DNA of 7,138 bases from JAJBWD01 sp041670885 (GTDB taxonomy: Bacteria > Bacillota > Clostridia > Clostridiales > Clostridiaceae), in NCBI GenBank assembly GCA_041670885.1, contig JBAXYJ010000148.1, positions 1 to 7,138 on the forward strand, read 5' to 3'. Positions 5,422-7,138 of the stretch are shown here, in pieces. Made by a program: the position numbers and the translations under genes. The notes below the pieces were generated by a model. That model was not told the origin of the DNA, made no database searches, and worked only from the letters and a program-made list of their open reading frames with translations. Each line of letters opens with the position of its first letter. The stretch's first letter is position 1.

Positions 5422-5940
5422 TTATTTTAGAACCGTCCCTATAATTTTCTCAAAAGCTATTCTTTCACTTTTGTCTGCTAAATGAATTATGCCGCAATAC
5501 TGAAAGCTGTTTTTCTGAAGCATCCTCTGCATAGATAGATTTTCTTTATGTGTATCCACCCTGATACTATATACGGCTTTGCTTAAACACATTTCTTCTA
5601 TACTTTTGATAATTCCAGAGGATAATCCTAAACCTTTATTATAAGAGTCAATAGCTATTCTGTGAATAACTGCATATTCATTATTTCCGATCCACTTACC
5701 GCTATAAATAAGCTGATAGTTTTTCTCACCCTTAAAAGAAACTGCTGCAGTACCCACTATTTTTTCATCTTTTAATAGGACATAGCTATCTTTATCATCA
5801 ATATCCTTCTTTATCACGTCTATGTTAGGATAATTATTCTGCCACTGATTAATTCCCTGCGCCGATAAGTAAGCCTGTGCCTGCATAATAATTTCCATTA
5901 TACAGTTAATATCTGAATAAGCTGCTTTTCGAAATTCCAT
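5422..5940 (-). CDS. GNAT family N-acetyltransferase
   Basis: Cytoplasmic acetyl-CoA dependent N-acetyltransferase of unknown acceptor. The fold is recognisable along all 172 residues: first strand and helix MEFRKAAYSDINCIMEII, a central strand pair DSYVLLKDEKIVGTAAV (51-67), then the strand AVIHRIAID (90-98), followed by the acetyl-CoA loop in YNKGLGLS (100-107) and its helix. The late segment IRVDTHKENLSMQRMLQKNSF (126-146) is the usual Asn-containing motif B, ending in the CGIIHL strand. In the loop consensus (Q/R)xxGx(G/A), the first residue is Tyr100 here; both glycines (103, 105) are kept. AAGGAG about nine bases upstream supports the ATG. It is preceded by the DUF1801 gene with a 24-base gap, so the two are probably co-transcribed. 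Confidence 0.92.
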   Translation of the reverse strand: MEFRKAAYSDINCIMEIIMQAQAYLSAQGINQWQNNYPNIDVIKKDIDDKDSYVLLKDEKIVGTAAVSFKGEKNYQLIYSGKWIGNNEYAVIHRIAIDSYNKGLGLSSGIIKSIEEMCLSKAVYSIRVDTHKENLSMQRMLQKNSFQYCGIIHLADKSERIAFEKIIGTVLK

Positions 5941-5964
5941 TAAAATTCTCCTTATGATTATACA

Positions 5965-6354
5965 TCATTTCTTCTTTTTCAATTTATCTTCTGCTTTTTT
6001 TATGTTCTCTGCAACTCTAAATTTAACTATTTTGCTAACTAATTCATAGGGTATCAGCTTTCCAAATGGAAATTGAATGGTTCCCTTTCCAGTCTTATAT
6101 TCGGTAAGCTCATTTTCAAATGCTTCCATTCCGCTTAAAGTTGGATAAAATCCAATATGGTTTTTAAAAGCAGCAAAGTATACCAGATTTCCATTCAGCA
6201 CAAAAGCAGGCATCTGATAACTAATCTTTTCTTCAGCATCCGGTGCAGATTCCTTTATGACTTTTCTTAACTTTTTAAGTATTTCCTGAATCTCAGAAGG
6301 AAATTGTAAAATATATTCATCAATTGTACTATATGTAACCTTGCTTTCTTCCAT
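5965..6354 (-). CDS. DUF1801 / YdhG-like protein (CyaY-like fold)
   Basis: Small soluble protein of the DUF1801 family, the group that includes Bacillus YdhG and proteins annotated as iron chaperones. Characteristic segments are visible: TIDEYILQFPSEIQEILKKLR (10-30), APDAEEKISYQMPAF (37-51), HIGFYP (66-71), and GTIQFPFGKLIPYELV (91-106), then a lysine-rich tail ending KKKK. At 129 residues it is full length. The ATG has AAAAGGAG five bases upstream. It is the first gene of a minus-strand operon with the acetyltransferase, 24 bases apart. The function of the family is poorly established. Iron binding comes from similarity to frataxin-like folds and cannot be seen from residues here. Confidence 0.92.
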   Translation of the reverse strand: MEESKVTYSTIDEYILQFPSEIQEILKKLRKVIKESAPDAEEKISYQMPAFVLNGNLVYFAAFKNHIGFYPTLSGMEAFENELTEYKTGKGTIQFPFGKLIPYELVSKIVKFRVAENIKKAEDKLKKKK

Positions 6355-6385
6355 GCTTTCTCCTTTTAAAGTTTCTTTAGCTTAT

Positions 6386-6394
6386 ATTTTATCA
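6386..6394 (-). promoter_or_regulatory. Possible extended -10 promoter for the DUF1801 operon
   Basis: On the minus strand TGATAAAAT (6394-6386) is an extended -10 element (TG-N-TAAAAT, five of six). It would give a leader of about 25 bases that carries AAAAGGAG. A TATAAT lies just upstream (within 6395-6405) and could serve as an alternative. No strong -35 is seen for either. Confidence 0.35.
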
Positions 6395-6472
6395 TAATTA
6401 TACTTTATAAGAGCAAATATTTTAAATAATGTATATTATAAATTGTACAATTATATATGGGAGGTACAGGTT

Positions 6473-6532
6473 TTGAATTATAATATAGGCATGAATTACT
6501 ACCCGCAATTTAGAGAAATATGCACTTTGTAA
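6473..6532 (+). CDS. Possible 19-codon peptide or gene relic with TTG start
   Basis: GGGAGGT (6459-6465) is a near-ideal ribosome binding site, and seven bases later TTG opens a short frame with product MNYNIGMNYYPQFREICTL and TAA at 6530-6532. An internal ATG at 6491 would give 13 residues but is too far from the site. The frame does not continue after the stop. The product weakly recalls the first residues of some larger clostridial enzymes (for example TrpE-like starts), so it could equally be the head of a deleted gene. A well-placed ribosome site with almost no gene behind it is the only solid observation. Confidence 0.3.
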   Translation: MNYNIGMNYYPQFREICTL

Positions 6533-6575
6533 TAACTTTTGTTGATTACTTTTATCAAATATACTACTATATAAT

Positions 6576-6592
6576 TAGTTTATTATAAACTA
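6576..6592. repeat. 7-bp inverted repeat TAGTTTA-TTA-TAAACTA
   Basis: Arms 6576-6582 and 6586-6592 pair exactly around TTA. The dyad starts one base after a TATAAT (6570-6575), where the transcription start of the DUF1294 gene would lie, so an operator role is conceivable. The half-site AGTTTA/TAAACT also forms the outer part of the dyad at 2128-2151, but in such AT-rich DNA this may be chance. Confidence 0.4.
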
Positions 6593-6624
6593 TAAATAAA
6601 TTTCAAGCTTATTAAGGAGTAATT

Positions 6625-6894
6625 GTGATTAAATATTTAAAATATTATTTTATCTTGGTAAATTTTTTAGGATTTTTATCTATGTATATTGATAAAGAAA
6701 AGGCCAAATCAGGTAAATGGCGAATAAAAGAAAGTACACTGCTTTCAATAGCGCTGATAGGAGGAAGCCTAGGCTCCTATGCAGGAATGAAAGTATTCAG
6801 ACATAAAACCAAACATGCTAAATTTAAATATGGCATTCCCTTTATAATACTAATTCAGCTTCTTATTTATTTATACTGGGTAAAATTAATATAA
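6625..6894 (+). CDS. DUF1294 family small membrane protein
   Basis: Integral membrane protein of 89 residues with no known function. The family pattern is clear: an N-terminal helix (6-20, YYFILVNFLGFLSMY), the signature YIDKEKAKSGKWRIKE (22-37), a second helix containing ALIGGSLGSYAGMKVFRHKT (43-62), then KFKYGIPF and a third helix to the C-terminus. Conserved Asp, Lys, Trp-Arg and the Arg-His-Lys-Thr motif are all kept. The length matches the family. The start is GTG at 6625, with AAGGAGT at 6614-6620; no in-frame ATG offers a better start. The YwbE-family gene follows 49 bases after the stop with no terminator between, so the two are probably co-transcribed. A TATAAT at 6570-6575 is the likely -10. 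Confidence 0.92.
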   Translation: MIKYLKYYFILVNFLGFLSMYIDKEKAKSGKWRIKESTLLSIALIGGSLGSYAGMKVFRHKTKHAKFKYGIPFIILIQLLIYLYWVKLI

Positions 6895-6943
6895 TATAAA
6901 AATTTCAAAAGAATTGAATAAATTAACCAAAGGAGATACAAAT

Positions 6944-7138
6944 ATGAATGGTCAAAATAGAGAAGATGTTTATGCTGGAAGAACAGTAGATATAGTGCTG
7001 AAGAAAGATCAGCCTACAGGGAAATTGACACGGGGCACTGTAAAAGATATACTTACAAATTCCAAATTTCACCCAAGAGGAATTAAGGTAAGATTAGAAG
7101 ACGGCAGTATTGGAAGAGTGCAGTCTATAATAAAGTAA
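6944..7138 (+). CDS. ywbE: YwbE family protein (DUF2196)
   Basis: Small soluble protein of 64 residues, full length for the YwbE family. The family's near-invariant sequence is visible: MNGQNRED, then VDIVLKKDQPTGKLTRGTVKDILT (15-38), HPRGIKVRLEDGSIGRVQ (43-60) and a short tail. The pattern of short strands with conserved glycines looks like a small beta-barrel, KOW-like, but no function is known. The start is the ATG at 6944 with AAGGAG (6930-6935) eight bases before it. A TTG at 6914 in the same frame would add ten residues, but it would place the ribosome site inside the gene and breaks the family length. The stop codon is the last triplet of the window, so nothing can be said about what follows. 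Confidence 0.95.
   Translation: MNGQNREDVYAGRTVDIVLKKDQPTGKLTRGTVKDILTNSKFHPRGIKVRLEDGSIGRVQSIIK

Noticed and set aside
6766..6775. AGCCTAGGCT palindrome
   Set aside because: A ten-base palindrome inside the DUF1294 coding sequence, most simply explained by the codons.
6914..6943. TTG start adding ten residues to the YwbE-family protein
   Set aside because: The AAGGAG site at 6930-6935 would fall inside the gene. The family begins at MNGQN, which matches the ATG at 6944.

Overview
The window is AT-rich, with strong AGGAGG-type ribosome binding sites, small genes and protein families typical of low-G+C Firmicutes. It looks like chromosomal DNA of a Clostridium-like member of the Clostridia. 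No rRNA, tRNA, CRISPR array or complete transposase gene was found.

Left part (1-4008): a divergent sensing and export module. On the minus strand lie an ABC ATPase (923-1855) and, 13 bases after its stop, an ABC-2 type permease (909 to 1) that runs off the left edge. On the plus strand lie a membrane histidine kinase with a HisKA_3 domain (2257-3315) and a NarL/LuxR-type response regulator (3388-4008). This gene content and layout resemble Bacillus LnrJK/LnrLMN (linearmycin resistance) and YvfRS/YvfTU. The likely logic is that the kinase senses a membrane-active compound or envelope stress and the regulator switches on the exporter. The 401-base gap between the two arms is rich in dyads. These include two related copies of AACG-N9-CGTT, which are the best candidates for regulator binding sites.

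Middle part (4009-4824): mostly non-coding, and the least ordinary stretch. It holds a 52-residue single-pass membrane peptide gene (4235-4393). Next comes a 186-bp segment bounded by 9-bp inverted repeats (4408-4593), richer in G+C than its surroundings and containing strong hairpins, which looks like a small non-autonomous mobile element. Directly abutting it is a 51-codon N-terminal fragment of an acetyltransferase gene (4596-4751, minus) that has lost its start codon and the rest of its domain.

Right part (4825-7138): small housekeeping or accessory genes. On the minus strand are a DUF1801/YdhG-like protein and a GNAT acetyltransferase in one operon, followed by an HD-domain phosphohydrolase. 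On the plus strand, after a 270-base gap with a possible 19-codon peptide, are a DUF1294 membrane protein and a YwbE-family (DUF2196) protein whose stop codon is the last codon of the window.
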